Below are positions 11,155 to 23,430 of a DNA stretch of 64,000 nucleotides, in pieces. The number at the start of each line of letters is the position of its first letter. Position 1 is the stretch's first letter. The notes beneath the pieces are model-generated. The model saw only the letters and a program-made list of their open reading frames with translations, made no database searches and had not been told where the DNA came from. Source of the DNA: Owenia fusiformis (lineage: Eukaryota > Annelida > Polychaeta > Sabellida > Oweniidae); assembly GCA_903813345.2 (NCBI GenBank), contig CAIIXF020000004.1:15633196-15697195 (forward strand), in the 5' to 3' direction. Made by a program: the position numbers and the translations under genes.

Positions 11155-11605
11155 AGACATATTTCCTTCCTTCTTCCATTCCTTCCTTCCATACTTCCTT
11201 CACTTCCCTCCTTTCTTCAATACCTCCTTGCATTCTTCCTTCCTCACTCCAATTACTTACTTACTTCCCTTCCTCCTTCTTCCGTCCTTCGTACTTACTG
11301 TCCTACCTTCTTACTTCTTTTCTTTCCCTTTTCCTTCCTCCCTAATTACTTTCTTATTTTCTTCACTATTTCTTTCCTCACTTAGTTCTTTCATTGCTTC
11401 CTTCCTTTCTACTTACTTCCTCACCTCCCTCTTTTCCTCTCTATTGTCTTTCCTTCTTGCTTACTTACTTTCTTCTCTTCTTATTGTCTTTATTACTTCC
11501 AATATTACTTCCTCGATTACTTCCTCCAATGTCTCGTTACTTGCTTGCTTGATTACCTATTTCCTTTCTTGATTGCTTACTCATTTTCTTCCTTGCTTTC
11601 GTCAT
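11155..11605 (+). repeat. Degenerate CTTC/CTTA pyrimidine tract
   Basis: About 450 bases of imperfect 4-base repeats (CTTC, CTTA, CTTG). One strand is almost purely pyrimidine, with purine-rich complement. The long S/L/F-rich translations here are artefacts of the repeat. Confidence 0.9.
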
Positions 11606-11854
11606 TACTTTTTAAGCTTATTAAACTCTTCATTTTGAAGATTAAATAACAATCAAATCGTCACTGATCACATAATTTTTATGCCACTGAAACGATCGAT
11701 AATCAGAAAGCTATCCAATATTTAGGAAAATACAAGTGTAAATTAAAGCCCAATATGTTCCGAACTATATGGCATAATTATATTAGGTTGAAGATTGCAA
11801 AAAATAGTTAGGAGACCCACCAGCGAAGATTTACTTATAAATAGCTAATGTTAC

Positions 11855-12240
11855 TTAATGGAACCAAACAACCAGCAAACCTGCAAACCTGTAAACAAAC
11901 AAACGAAAGAAAAACGGTCGGAGGGGGGGGGGGCGGACGGAGTGACTGATGAAAAAACAACGGATGAACAAACCGACAGATGGACAAACGAACGAACGAA
12001 CGAAAAAAGGGACTTACTTGCAAACAAACAGACGAACATATACATGCACGAACGAATGAACGCACGAACGAACACACGCACGAACAAATGAACGACGAAC
12101 GAACACAAAAACAAACGCACGTACGGACGCAGGAACGAAAAGAGGGCGGTCTGATGATCGCACGCACGCACAATGAATGGACGGAAGGACGAACGCACGC
12201 TCGTGCGTACGAAGGAACGGACTGTTGAACGAAAAAAAAC
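11855..12240. repeat. Degenerate ACGA/ACAA minisatellite
   Basis: Imperfect 4-base repeats (AACG, ACGC, AACA) dominate. The T/N/E/R-rich and V/R/S/F-rich translations on the two strands are repeat artefacts. Confidence 0.9.
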
Positions 12241-12505
12241 GAGCCAACAAAATATCTTTGTCCTCAGAAAGGTAATCTTAAATTAACATTGAAGTGTGTA
12301 GAATTACCTAGAATATGCATTAAACTCCGACATGCAATAAGTCTGTTTACAAATACACATTTAAGAATTTTATCATAACGCTAACAGATGGATAAAACTG
12401 CTTGAAGTTGATGGTAACTTGCAGAAGAAATATTTGCGATGTTTCTATAAAATGATAAGTGTGCTTATTAATACGTATTTATATAAAGAAGCTTAATATA
12501 TCATA

Positions 12506-13091
12506 TTTATATCCAAAGAACATGTGTACGTTTTATAAATTTTATTACATGAAATATAACATATTACAATTTAACCTTTTTGGCATGGGGAGACGGCTAT
12601 CTATCGATCAGAGCTTGCGTAATTGTATACCAAAGAAACGATTACGTAATCATGAGATAATGTTACGTAATGACAGCGCAAAATCATGATTATGCAACCT
12701 TATATAATCATTAATCTTTGGGATAAGAGAGAGACCATAGAGGACCGAGTGCTGAGATAGATAGCCGCCTCCGAAATCCGGGCCACCCGATACCCCCTAT
12801 TAAGGGGGGCGAAGGGATGGGGGCGGGTAAGCGTCCGACTTCCTCAAGATGCAAAACTAAAACTGTGTAAACCAAACTGCTACAGAACAGTTGGTATAGC
12901 ATTAAGATAAGTTATTGTCCCGGCCTAATTGGATCTGTCAACAGACTTTTAATTGGGCTGGTAGGACAGACACCGTTCTCTGTGATATAAACCAGATTTA
13001 ACAAATACTTGTTAAATCACAATTTATATCCAAAGAACATGTGTACGTTTTATAGATTTTATTACATGAAATACAGGGCGTCCACATATTA
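12506..13091 (+). repeat. Direct repeat pair flanking a short inverted-repeat unit
   Basis: A block of about 57 bases (TATCCAAAGAACATGTGTAC and onward to TTACATGAAATA) occurs at 12511 and again at 13026 with very few differences. Between them, GGAGACGGCTATCTATC at about 12588 is mirrored by GATAGATAGCCGCCTCC ending at about 12778. The layout fits a small inverted-repeat element plus a local duplication; no coding content. Confidence 0.65.
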
Positions 13092-14329
13092 CAAATCATA
13101 TATAATGAAGACTTCCTCGCAATCGAAGCAGGTACTCGTGAAATATGCTCGTGTTTAAGCGGTATTTCCTCGTGTTTTCAGCGGGACCTAACGCTGAAAA
13201 TTGTATAGTATACGTAAATCATATTTATTGCCTTTATTTTAACGAAAAAAGTAAAATATGAACAGTAAATTATGCAAACGTGCACGTTGACACTGGTTTC
13301 TTCCATGCCAGTGAAAAAGAACTTGAAATAAAACAAAAATAAGAAAATGATACGATACCATCTACTTACCAGTATGATCTGTATCCTTTGGCAACCCTAG
13401 GTTACATTATAAAATCAGTCAAACATGACAAGTCATGAGTTTTCATATCCATCCGCCGAAAGGTAATCCGATGTTTAGGCTCTATACAAACTTGTGATTC
13501 TGTTCCAAAATACGCCTCTTTTAGCTTCTGTGATACGTTATTTTGCTATGATTTTGTGTAAAATGAAAGAGTTACATTTTTATTATGAAATTAGCGATGT
13601 CGGTCTAAAAAGTTCCCACGTGGGCAAGTTTATTTCGAATTGGCCGTCACTCAATGTCAATGGTAGCAAACGCGACTTACAATAAATGGATGCTGATATC
13701 TCAAAAAGTAACCTGACTTATTTTACGTAGATTAATCGAACTACTAGAAGAAGTTGCACATTTTGCAATGTGAACAAGCGTTTCACGAATGCCATATGTG
13801 AAAAGCATTGTTCGGAATTTTCGAAATTCGCATTGGATAGTACACACACCTCATGTTGATATTAAAACGGGAGAACATATGACCTATTTTTACAAATAAT
13901 CATTTTCGTGTATCGTACGTTATATAATCATTAGATTGTTTATGAAATTTATATTTCTTATATAATAGATATCTTGTGTTTCAAACATAGTCAAGCAAGT
14001 GTATAAGAAACTGCCAGAAATAACTAGAAAAATGACATTGACATTTTCTTCTAACCTCTTTATTGTAAAGTCCACGTGCACGTGACTATTTAGGTCCCGG
14101 GAACAGGAAAATCGGCAGTAGGCCTGTATGCAATGAATGAAATTAGCCACGATTGCTCTGATCGAACTGCTGGGTGATTTCGACGAAGTGGAAATATTTT
14201 TTCAATTTAATTTTCTTCCTGAGCATAGGCTACTGCCTTCACTGTCACCGGTGGCTGGTTTTGTAATGTAACCTAGGGTTGGCAGAGAAAATAGAACATG
14301 CTGGTATAGTGTATTTATTGCATCAATAT

Positions 14330-15640
14330 TCGTAACATTAATATCTTCGGTTTTACCCCACGGAGTATGTTAAACCGAACATAAACAAAACCAGTTACAA
14401 CAAATGGTACGTACTATTCCACATATAATTGACTGCCTTACACAACAAATATGCAAAATGCTTCAAAACTGTATTCGACCCGATCAAATATAAATTTGAT
14501 AAGTATTTTAAATATGTGCGATGCCAAGTACCATTCGTATTGGGTAAACATATTCATTTGTGGTAAACGTATTAATATGTGGGGTAAGTCACGTGACTTA
14601 CCGAATGCTTTTATATAAACCAATGTTCACTGTTTTGATGTGGGGTAAGTCACGTGACTTCGACCATGTGACTTGCGCCATCTATATATTCAAAGAGCTC
14701 TGGTGTGATTCTCCAATCGCGAAAACGGATCTTCTATTAAGAAAGGATCGCTTGTAGCCTCATGCCTGATGTAATGATCTAATAACTTCTCAATTTCCTG
14801 AATTGTGAATATGAATCGTATCGTATTCAAATTCTTTTTCCTCGCTTGTTTCATCCATTTTGAAATAATTTCTACGTCACTGGTCACATGATTTACCGAA
14901 TGGTTTTATGCTACATGCAGCATGTGTCATTTATGTGGGGTAAGTCACGTGACTTACCCCACATAATTTTATGCGAAAGTACTTAATATCTTCGGTTTTT
15001 ACCCCACGGAGTAAGTTAAACCGAACATAAACAAAACCAGTTACAACAAATGGTACCTACTATCCCACATATAATTGACTGTCTTACACAACAAATATGT
15101 AAGATGCTTCAAAAGTGTAATCGACCCGATCAAATATAAATTTGATAAGTATTTTAAATATGTGCGATGCCAAGTACCATTCGTATTGGGTAAACATATT
15201 CATTTGTGTTAAACATATTCATTTGTGGGGTAAGTCACGTGACTTACCGAATGATTTTATATAAATCATTGTTCACTGTTTTGATGTGGGGTAAGCCATG
15301 TGACTTCGACCATGTGACTTGCGCCATCTATATATTCAAAGAGCTCTGGTGTGATTCTCCAATCGCGAAAACGTATCTTCTATTAACAAAGGATCGCTTA
15401 TGTAGCCTCATGCCTGTTGTAATGATCTAATAACTTCTCAATTTCCTCTCTGAATTGTGAATATGAATCGTATTCAAATTCTTTTTCCTCGCTTGTTTCA
15501 TCCATTTTGAAATTTCTACGTCACTGGTCACGTGATTTACCGAATGGTTTTATGCTACATGCATGTGTCATTTATGTGGGGTAAGTCACGTGACTTACCC
15601 CACATAATTTTATGCGAAACATGTCATTAATTATGTGGGG
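14330..15640 (+). repeat. Tandem duplication (about 650 bp units) carrying CACGTG palindromes
   Basis: The segment starting ATATCTTCGGTTTTACCCCA at 14340 is repeated from about 14986, with the same order of blocks in both units. Each unit contains GGGGTAAGTCACGTGACTTA motifs. CACGTG cores are at 14590, 14651, 14946, 15236 and 15587, with a CATGTG variant near 15297. Two of them sit in perfect 36-bp palindromes, 14931-14966 and 15572-15607. The GTCACGTGAC core is the extended E-box that MITF/TFE/USF-type bHLH-ZIP factors bind in animals. Whether it is used here is unknown. Confidence 0.85.
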
Positions 15641-16880
15641 TAAGTCACTATATGTCCGTGCTATTTTGGACTCTATGATTGTTCGGTAAATGAAAATTGT
15701 TTGGTTCCAAAGTGTATTTGTATTTGATGCGTGTTCTAAATATATGTGTCAACTGTCTTTGTTCGTGTGTGTACATGAACTTATATATGTGATATTTTAC
15801 CAAACACTGAATAACATAAACCGCATATACAAGTGTATCTCATACTTGAGTGGGTTTGGGGTAGATATCACCCGGGAATATATATCGTATCTGAGGAGCG
15901 GGCAGGATATATTGTATATGTCCCGCTCCAGGCCAAATGCGGGCAGATATAATATATCTATCCCGCCCCCGGGAATTTTTCAAAAGTTTAAAAAAGTTTA
16001 AATACCAAAAGTTTTAATTTTTTAATTTTAAAATTTAATTTTTTTAAGTTTAAATGTTACAATTTCATTGTATTGAACAAAAAGAATATTACGAAAATGT
16101 TCAATATAAATATCTTGTCATTTGAAAAAGGTGGAAAATGTTATATCTACCCTAAACCCACTCAAGTATGAGATACACCAGTTATGCACGGTCGGTTTGG
16201 ATACATGGAATATCCCTTGGGATATACAATACATCTTCCCTCGGTCCCTTCGATCCCTCGGGAAGATATATTGTATATCCCTCGGGATATTCCCTGTATC
16301 CAAAACCTCCCAGTGCATAACCCCTATGCATTTACCGCATATATAGGTACATAAATCGAATATAAATGTGTAAAAACAAACAAATTTATTACGTGTTTCG
16401 AATCATTTTAATAGAGTGGAATGTCGAATGGTTGTAATCAAATACAAAAGTGTGAAAATCGAATAAAGATGCAGAAAAAATTCCATAGTATATTAAAGTA
16501 CATGTCATTGAATTATGTGGGGTAAGTCACTATATGTCCGTGCTATTTTGTACTCTATGATTGTTCGATAAATGAACATATTGTTTGGTACTAAAGTGTA
16601 TTTGTATTCGATGCGTGTTCTAAATATATGTGTCAACCGTCTTTGTTCGTGTGTGTACATAGTACATGGACTTAAATATGTGATATTTTACCAAACACTG
16701 AATAGCATAAACCGCATATAAAAGTATATATAGGTACATAAATCAAATATAAATGTGTAAAAACAAAGACATTTATTACGCGTTTCGAATTATTTTAATA
16801 GAGTGGAATATCAAATGGTTGTAATCAAATACAAAAGTGTGAAAATCGAATAAAGATGCAGAAAAAATTCCATGCTGGTA
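15641..16880 (+). repeat. Second tandem duplication, first unit split by a foldback insertion
   Basis: The unit from ATGTGGGGTAAGTCACTATA at about 15633 is repeated from about 16515, including the CGTGTGTGTACAT and GTGATATTTTACCAAACACT blocks and the final CAGAAAAAATTCCAT at about 16485 and 16858. The first unit is interrupted after the ACCGCATATA block (near 15830) by about 490 bases of palindromic DNA; the second unit gives the uninterrupted form. Confidence 0.8.
15836..16325. mobile_element. Nested palindromic (foldback) insertion
   Basis: TCTCATACTTGAGTGGGTTT at 15838 is mirrored by AAACCCACTCAAGTATGAGA ending about 16176. A second palindrome follows directly, GTGCGG/GCACGGTCGGTTTGGATAC with its mirror GTATCCAAAACC-CCAGTGCAT ending near 16320, and a centre rich in CCCTCGG and TATATTGTATATCCC. 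It belongs to the same style of elements as 36580-36780 and 37045-37260. No protein is encoded. Confidence 0.75.
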
Positions 16881-17018
16881 GGTAGATGCGTGGTAATATT
16901 GACTCCGACGTTATGCTCGCTATTTCAGCGGTGCTTTAAAACATACCTGTGTACTGTGTTAGTTTTATTTATAAGCATAGTGCAGTCAGTTGGCACTTTA
17001 ATTGCACTTGCTATATAT

Positions 17019-17163
17019 ATTTTTTTATTTATTTATTTATTTATTACAGTGTCACCCGTAATTATACGGCCAGCCTCCAAAGGCTTATGAGACACAATTA
17101 CAATCATATTATAAGCAGATAAGTCAGAATTAACACTTACTTTAATCTATCTTTAGCCTATAT
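17019..17163 (-). mobile_element. Short LINE/SINE-like 3' end with TTTA tail
   Basis: A TTTA repeat at about 17024-17045 is followed by unique sequence CAGTGTCACCCGTAATTATACG. On the - strand this reads as an element end followed by a TAAA-type tail. The rest is absent. It is part of the material inserted into the left arm of the 15 kb foldback. Confidence 0.45.
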
Positions 17164-17164
17164 A

Positions 17165-17792
17165 CAGGGTGTCAAAAAACAACGGCACCCCCCTCCATAG
17201 CAAAAACTCCTCAATGTTACATGGCGTGTCATATCTCATTTGAAAGATAATTTAATTCTGGAGTTACTCATCAAATTTCATTTAATAAAACTTTTAATTA
17301 AAAAAGCTACATTGTTTCGAAGTTTGCTACTTCAGTACTTTGTTTGCTACTTTTTTACTGGTTTAAGATCAAATCTTGGAAATGATGAATATGTAGGGAA
17401 TAGCCCAGATCTCAACTACCCTGAGCGTATGTGTTCAGTTGTGAAAGACAGGGTAGGAGAACTGATGGATAGGGGGCCTTTTGAAAATGGACACAGTAAG
17501 GATGTATTTCTGAAGAATATGCGGAAAATGCTTAAAAGATTACGCAATGCTGAACCTTTTTTCGAATCTTCATTGAAATCATATTCATCCAGATTAGCTG
17601 CTTTTCAAGCAGCAAGTGGTGGCCGTACCACCTACTAACACAGGCTGTAAATCTGTAAAATCATATCATACAAAGCTGAAATTTCTCAAGTAACTCCAGA
17701 ATTAAATTGTCTTTAAAATGGGATATGACACACTATGTAACATTAAGTACATTTTGCTGTAGAGGGGGGTGCCGTTGTTTTTTGACACCCTG
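17165..17792 (+). mobile_element. Tc1/mariner-superfamily element with CAGGGTGTC ends
   Basis: The ends CAGGGTGTCAAAAAACAACG and its reverse complement terminate at 17165 and 17792, each flanked by TATA, consistent with TA insertion. The inverted repeats extend inward, with TAACTCCAGAATTAA-type sequence near both ends. The 628-bp body keeps only part of a transposase. Related CAGGGTG ends occur at 28692 (single end) and 59740-60199. Confidence 0.88.
17240..17638 (+). pseudogene. Tc1-like transposase fragment
   Basis: Around residue 56 the frame reads GNSPDLNYPERMCSVVKDRV. This matches the Tc1-family third catalytic block SPDLNPIE-W--VK, with Pro-Ile-Glu altered to Tyr-Pro-Glu. The first two catalytic Asp blocks are not visible, and the N-terminal 50 residues are hydrophobic and unrecognisable, so the open frame probably starts in non-coding element sequence. 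Non-functional remnant. Confidence 0.7.
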
Positions 17793-17878
17793 TATACGTC
17801 ACCATTTTTTGACCAAAGTATCATTAATACGTATATTTTTGATATCTACCGAAGTGGTGTTAAAAAGTAGCCCCAGTG

Positions 17879-20499
17879 CAGGCCTCCTAGACTTCCAACA
17901 ACGCGAACATCAGTTCTGATACCGCGAACTACGTTCCTTGCACTCGAACCACGAATCTTATATCGCGAACATGAAATCTTATATCGCGCACCACCATTTC
18001 CTTGTTTCCGAACATATTTCTTGTACCTCGAACAGAGATCCGTTACCGCGAACAATTTGTACATAATACATCCGGGTGTTTGGGATTCCAAGTTACATGT
18101 ATATACCATGCAACGGAGTGAAACAAGGAAACGAAATTCAGTTTCCCCTCCGCTTTCGCCGGACTTTCGACAATTCAAAGAAATTCTTGTTGCAAAAGAA
18201 CACGAGTCATGGTATACTGCATTGTGGAACGATAACCGTAACCCTGTCAACGGTAATAAGCTACGAGTATACCGGCTTCATAAAATCCATGCTTCACACC
18301 CAGAACCCTATGTAACAATTTCCATGCATAAACACGAGCGCAGCAACTTAGCAAGATTACGCTCACGTTACCGCTGAAGGTTGAAACAGGCAGGTTTCAA
18401 GGTATCCCCCTTAATGAAAGATTGCGCATGTGCCACCAAGGGATCGAAGATGAAATGCATATCCTCATTGACTGTGATCTTCATACTGATGCACGAAAGG
18501 ATTTTATTGAACTTTGCAAAGATGAAATCACTGACTTTAATACTTTATCTAGTCTTGCTAAATACTGCTCAATTATGAACAACTTTATTTTACAAAGACC
18601 ATTGGCAAAAACTATACATAAAATAATGTGCAATAGAAGAGAATATGATATTTAAAACTTTTACATCTGAGCATATTTTTGATATATTTTTACATTGCTT
18701 TCTTGAGTCTCTCATACGCCGAAGCCGGCGGGACTGTTAATTATTGTTTTATATTTTAGTATGTATATTGTTTAACTACAGTGTGAGACTTTAATAAATA
18801 TTTTACTAACTAACTAACCTATGAAAAGCATGCATTTGCATGTTAGATGACCCATTCGTCACTGTATTTTGAAACGTAGAGTTGGCAGTTCTTTAAATGA
18901 TGTGTCAAAGGAAAGCACTGCGTCCCACAGTCATTCATTTTTGGGATCAGAGAGTATCTGCGCACGGTGTGGTGTAATAGGAGATGTCATTTGTAAAAGC
19001 GATATTTTTCTCCTTTTTATGACCGCCATTTTTTCAGACAAGTTTCTAAAATTTTAAAGATTGTATCATTAGAGCAATATAGACCTTTTCAGAGGACTGA
19101 AAAAGTTATTTCATCATGTCTAGGGTCATTCTGACCATGGTCAGTGTGATCCTGGTCACACTGCATCATGCGACCTTTAACTACAAGGTTTACTTTTATA
19201 CAGTACACCTACATTGTAGTAATCAGTTATGGCTGTATTCTGTGTAGATGCACTGGCCCGCCTCTCCCGCTGAGATGGGCCCAGAAAAAAGGGTCCGACA
19301 TTTTAGCGCTCCACATGTCTTGGGTCAGATATCGTCCTGGTTGCTGAAGTCAGGAATTTTTTGGGAACATGGAGCAAAACGGCCCTCATAATAGTTTGAT
19401 CCGTGCAGAGGTTTTTCTAATCTGTCAATCATCGCGAACTTTCATGTTCCATCTTATGAAGGGATTATATTTCACATTTTCTGTGATTTTTCAGAGTGTA
19501 CGAAAATAATGTTGAGAGGAGGGCAAAATGGCCCATGGGTGGGGCAGAACAGCCCACAATGAAAGCTTCGGTTTTAAAACCAAGATTAATTAACTACAGG
19601 ACTCGTCAACACACATTTATTTTAGACGGTCAAAGATTAGACAGATAAAGTATTCTTAGCTCTTACCCTAAAATTACGATTTAGTAGTCATTTGATATGT
19701 TTTGAAACAAAAACCAAGTGTTAAAATCTTTATCAGGATGATAGATTGTTATTTTCCTGTATGTAAACAGTTAATCCCAAAAGCCGTAATGGGGGAGGGG
19801 GCAACATATAAGTTTTCATCTAAAACGTTGACAGGCAAAGGGTAGCATCTTCAAATTATCAGTAGCTGGAGCGACAGATATAGCACATCAAGTATTCTAT
19901 AAAATCAGGAATATTGTACATAGGGTAACTCATTTCTTTATTATGATGCAATCATCGGCTCAAATGGACAAATTTGGAAAAATGCTGGTAAAGAGAAAGA
20001 AGATATTCTGGATTTTGAAGCCCTGTGATCGGAGGATGTCACTAATTTGGCCATACGTGTTGTTACTCAAAAGTCAGGTTTTTGTTGTTATTACCCAGCC
20101 CTTTCACTGAAAATGTCAATGCGCGTGATTGCAAGGTAGTCCCAATATCTTGTGTTTCCTAGAGCTTGAAAATACTGTTATCGTCAATGATTGGATATTC
20201 ATTCACATGCATGAAAAACTGGGAAAATATTTCTTCCGCATTCCACATGAAAACACCTCTTTGGAATTACACTTATGCGTAATAATACGAACAAAATTAC
20301 GGACTTTTTTCGATCAGATGCGTGGTTCGCGGTAACGGATCTTTGTGCGCGGTACAAGAAATATGTTCGGAAACAAGGAAATGGTGGTGCGCGACATAAG
20401 ATTTCACGTTCGCGATATGAGATTCGTGGTTCGAGTGCAAGGAACGTAGTTCGCGGTATCAGAACTGATGTTCGTGTTGTTGGAAGTCTAGGAGGCCTG
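17879..20499. mobile_element. 2.6 kb element with 170-bp inverted repeats built of GCGAAC iterons
   Basis: The ends start CAGGCCTCCTAGACTTCC (17879) and are mirrored to 20499, over about 170 bp each. Both are flanked by CAGTG, a 5-bp target duplication. The sister arm near 31985-32005 gives the empty site, with a single TAGTG at the same place. The inverted repeats consist of CGCGAAC/CTCGAAC/TCCGAAC words every 20-22 bp (seven per arm). The interior holds a LINE fragment and otherwise non-coding DNA (18825-20320). It is nested in the left arm of the 15 kb foldback. No transposase is present, so it is non-autonomous; superfamily unknown. Confidence 0.88.
18108..18820 (+). pseudogene. LINE C-terminal ORF fragment, frameshifted
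   Basis: The frame up to about 18365 reads WYTALWNDNRNPVNGNKLRVY and then ERSNLARLRS. After a one-base frameshift the product continues LPLKVETGRFQGIPLNERL, RMCHQGIEDEMHILIDCDL and stops at about 18653. This order, with N-KLR-YR, RS-LA-LR, VETGR-, RLC-C and EDE-H-L-C, is the conserved tail after the reverse transcriptase in many non-LTR retrotransposons. An ACTAACTAAC-type short tandem tail closes the element near 18815. The reverse transcriptase core is absent. Confidence 0.75.
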
Positions 20500-20639
20500 C
20501 AGTGGATAATAACAGGGCTCGAAAATTGTAGATGTTTCCATTGAATCCAATGTTAATTTATCAATATTCCATAGACCCCCTGCAGAGGAGTTCACGAACA
20601 ATAAAGTCAATCTTCCTAGTATATAACCGTGACTTAAAT

Positions 20640-21400
20640 ATCTTCAAAATAAGAAGGGTTACAAGCTGGATTGTGTCTAGTTCAAAAGATATTGATGTTT
20701 GAATTTTGGAAAATTCCCATTGACGGCTATTATGAACTACTCTTAATATGGCCTTATTAAAGTGTCATTTTTTCCAAATTTCCAATATCGAATTTTTTGA
20801 TATTGCAGATTTCTATAGCTAATATATTGATTTTAAAAAGCCAAACAGGCACATTTCTAAAAATTCATTATCATTTTTAATATCTAACCATTGAGTTGCA
20901 CACGAAAACTCCCATTGGCTGCCATTATAAAAGCTATCAATATGGCTTTACTTATAAAGTGCCATTTTCTCCAAAAGTTCACAATGGAATTTACTGATAT
21001 TGCAGTTTTCTATTCCCCAAATAATGACTTTCCAAAAACAAAACAGGCACATTTTAAAAATTTATTGTTTTTAAGATATCTGGTTATTAACTTGCTCACG
21101 AAAACTCCATTGAGTCCCATTGTAATAAAGTAGTTTTTCTGGTATGTAAACATATCGTGCATGTCTTCAAAATAAGAGGGGTTACAAGCTTGATTTTGTG
21201 TAGTTCCAAAGATATTGCTGGTGTTTTAATTTTGGAAAATTCCCATTGACCTTCTATCAATATGACTTGACTAAAGTGCCATTTTCTCCAAAAGTTCACG
21301 ATGCATTTTTTTAATATTGCTGATTCCTATAGCCAATATATTGACTTTTGAAAATCTAAACAGGCACAATTCTAACAGCCGGGCAGCAAGGCCCCTGGTT
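20640..21400. repeat. Tandem units in left arm of the 15 kb foldback
   Basis: Blocks such as CTTCAAAATAAGA(A/G)GGGTTA (20645, 21168), CCCATTGGCTGCCAT-type words, CCAATATATTGA and AACAGGCACA recur three or more times with changing spacing. The same blocks in reverse complement make up 27150-28030, and related units form the array at 52340-54600. Confidence 0.8.
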
Positions 21401-22675
21401 TCAATTGTCTACGTTGTTTGGCATTAAAATGAGGTATTCTTCCGCGGAGAGAAAATAGATCGTTGATTGGATTTCTGTAAAATTGACAGTCTGTTTCAAA
21501 CTAAGTTTAAGGGTATTAGGAAAATTTTTAAATGTATATTTATCCAATATTACGTAAGAGTGTAGTCTCAAGCGTCGGTCTGATGTACTTTTGAACGATT
21601 ATCTTATTCATGGGAGTTTCTGTGACGTATTTTCATATGGACCCAATACGATATATTTTTTAACCAAAATAACGCTTGAATCGCAAATTTTGCTGGGCCG
21701 TTTGATGATAACGTTTGTTATATTTTATCATATTCAGATATGTGATAGCCCTAATGACGCCGGTTCTTTTCCACCTTGCGGCCTAATCAAAATCACAATA
21801 TGAGTTGGCAAGATCTGACTTTGAAATTGGGCTTCGCAATTCATACAATTTCATTTTTTATTTTGACATGAGTAGAAATAAAGGTTTTAAACTCTACCAG
21901 AAACTTACAGAAAGTCTAGGAAAGCAATATATTTTAAAAACATACATTCAAATGCATCTTTTCTGAAATTTCTAATGTTAGGTATTAAAGCTACTCATTT
22001 TTATCCATGTTTCACGGCAGACGATGATTATTTGCGCTGTAGAAAAACTAAATAATTCTTGAGCCAAAAATAAGTCTGGGCCGTTTTATGATAACGATAA
22101 TTTCATTTTCTCAAATAAGTGTTTTTTTATAGTGCTGATTCCAAATGTTATTATTGTCTCAATAATCAATTGAAAGACGCAAGAAAAATAGGGGAATTTC
22201 AATCATGAAGATGGGTGTAAAATGACAGGTCCCCAATCAATTATATACGGCGCCATCTTTATCTGCATAGTTCAAGGTCACTGAAATATTGCTGAAACGT
22301 ACATTCTGTGATATTATGCGATAATATGGCTCAATTAGGTTAAGTTATGATCTTTCCTTGTTTGGAGGTGTCATACATTTATATAAGATGTCAACTAATT
22401 ATCACGAAAAGGTATGTATAATTTCATTCTTACGTTACGATTATTTTTTTCAAGATTTTTTTTGATTTTGGATTTTGTGAATTTGATCCTGATTTTTCTA
22501 CATGTGAATGAGGTCTAACCATTGTGCAGGTCCTAATCATATCGTGCGCATTAGAATTTCAGAAGTAAGGCACTGTACATGTATCTCCAACTAGAAATGA
22601 AAGAATATTATAAGAATTCCACTAGACTTCAATATGATGAAGGGGGCAAATGAAGTCAGTCTAGGTTTATAGGCA

Positions 22676-23219
22676 CTAAATGGCTAGAGTGATTTGAACA
22701 TTTAATGTACCCAAGATCTGGCTATAGCCTCTTTTGAGCTTACATAGATGATTACTTAAAACATATACAGTATCGCTTCGAAGTACATTATTTATGCAGT
22801 CTACATGTACAGCAATGATGTAACTTCCATGTTTGTGTGCTCTACTGTTGTGTATCTCGATTCCAGGACCATCACACACAGACCACATTTGATCTGAACG
22901 ACCATGCAGTGAGTTCACATGGTGACGAACTGTTGAGATGGACCGCTGAGGATAAGGGGACATGATGCTATACATCATAATCTTTTTGCTGTCCTTACTC
23001 ATTGGATTGAGTACAAGAATCTCTATACAATATGGAGCTCTGGGACATCTGTCAGCCAAATTACTGTGTGCTGCATTGTATTTCATCTTTATATCTGTCC
23101 AAGAAGTTGGGAGTATGTCTGTCTGCTGGATATCGGTTTTGGGATTAGCAAGAATATACAACATTCAGGTAATAATATTTGTGTGCAAGCGATCAAGATT
23201 CCTCTGGCGATTTCCGTAG
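22676..23219. other. Region open on both strands, no recognised product
   Basis: A 162-residue frame on the - strand (22676-23164) overlaps open + strand frames over about 250 bases, one of which ends at an ACATTCAG/GTAATA donor-like site. A second splice-like acceptor, TTTCCAG, occurs at 23720. None of the translations shows a domain I know. It may be a decayed element or an unspliced non-coding transcript; coding status is unproven. Confidence 0.25.
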
Positions 23220-23355
23220 CACATACATGTATGACATAGCTAGAGCCTGAATGACAGTGAAATTCAGATCATTGTTGACAATGTGCCTATGAAAAGTCAT
23301 GTCATTGTCAGTTTATCGTAATCTTATATAAATATCAGTGATACTTTTTGCATTT

Positions 23356-23430
23356 TCAATGATTCTGCAAAGTGTATTCCACTGACCCTTTAGGCTTTGG
23401 GTAATACACTTTGCTAGAATCATTGGAAGA
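23356..23430. repeat. Small hairpin MITE
   Basis: CAATGATTCTGCAAAGTGTATT is mirrored by AATACACTTTGCTAGAATCATTG with a spacer of about 28 bases and one mismatch region. Not coding. Confidence 0.6.

Noticed and set aside
11140-11572. Long S/L/F-rich open frames resembling membrane proteins
   Set aside because: They arise from degenerate CTTC/CTTA repeats; no starts, codon structure or domains of a real gene.
11835-12250. Overlapping long open frames on both strands
   Set aside because: Six-frame openness is a property of the ACGA-type minisatellite, which lacks stops.
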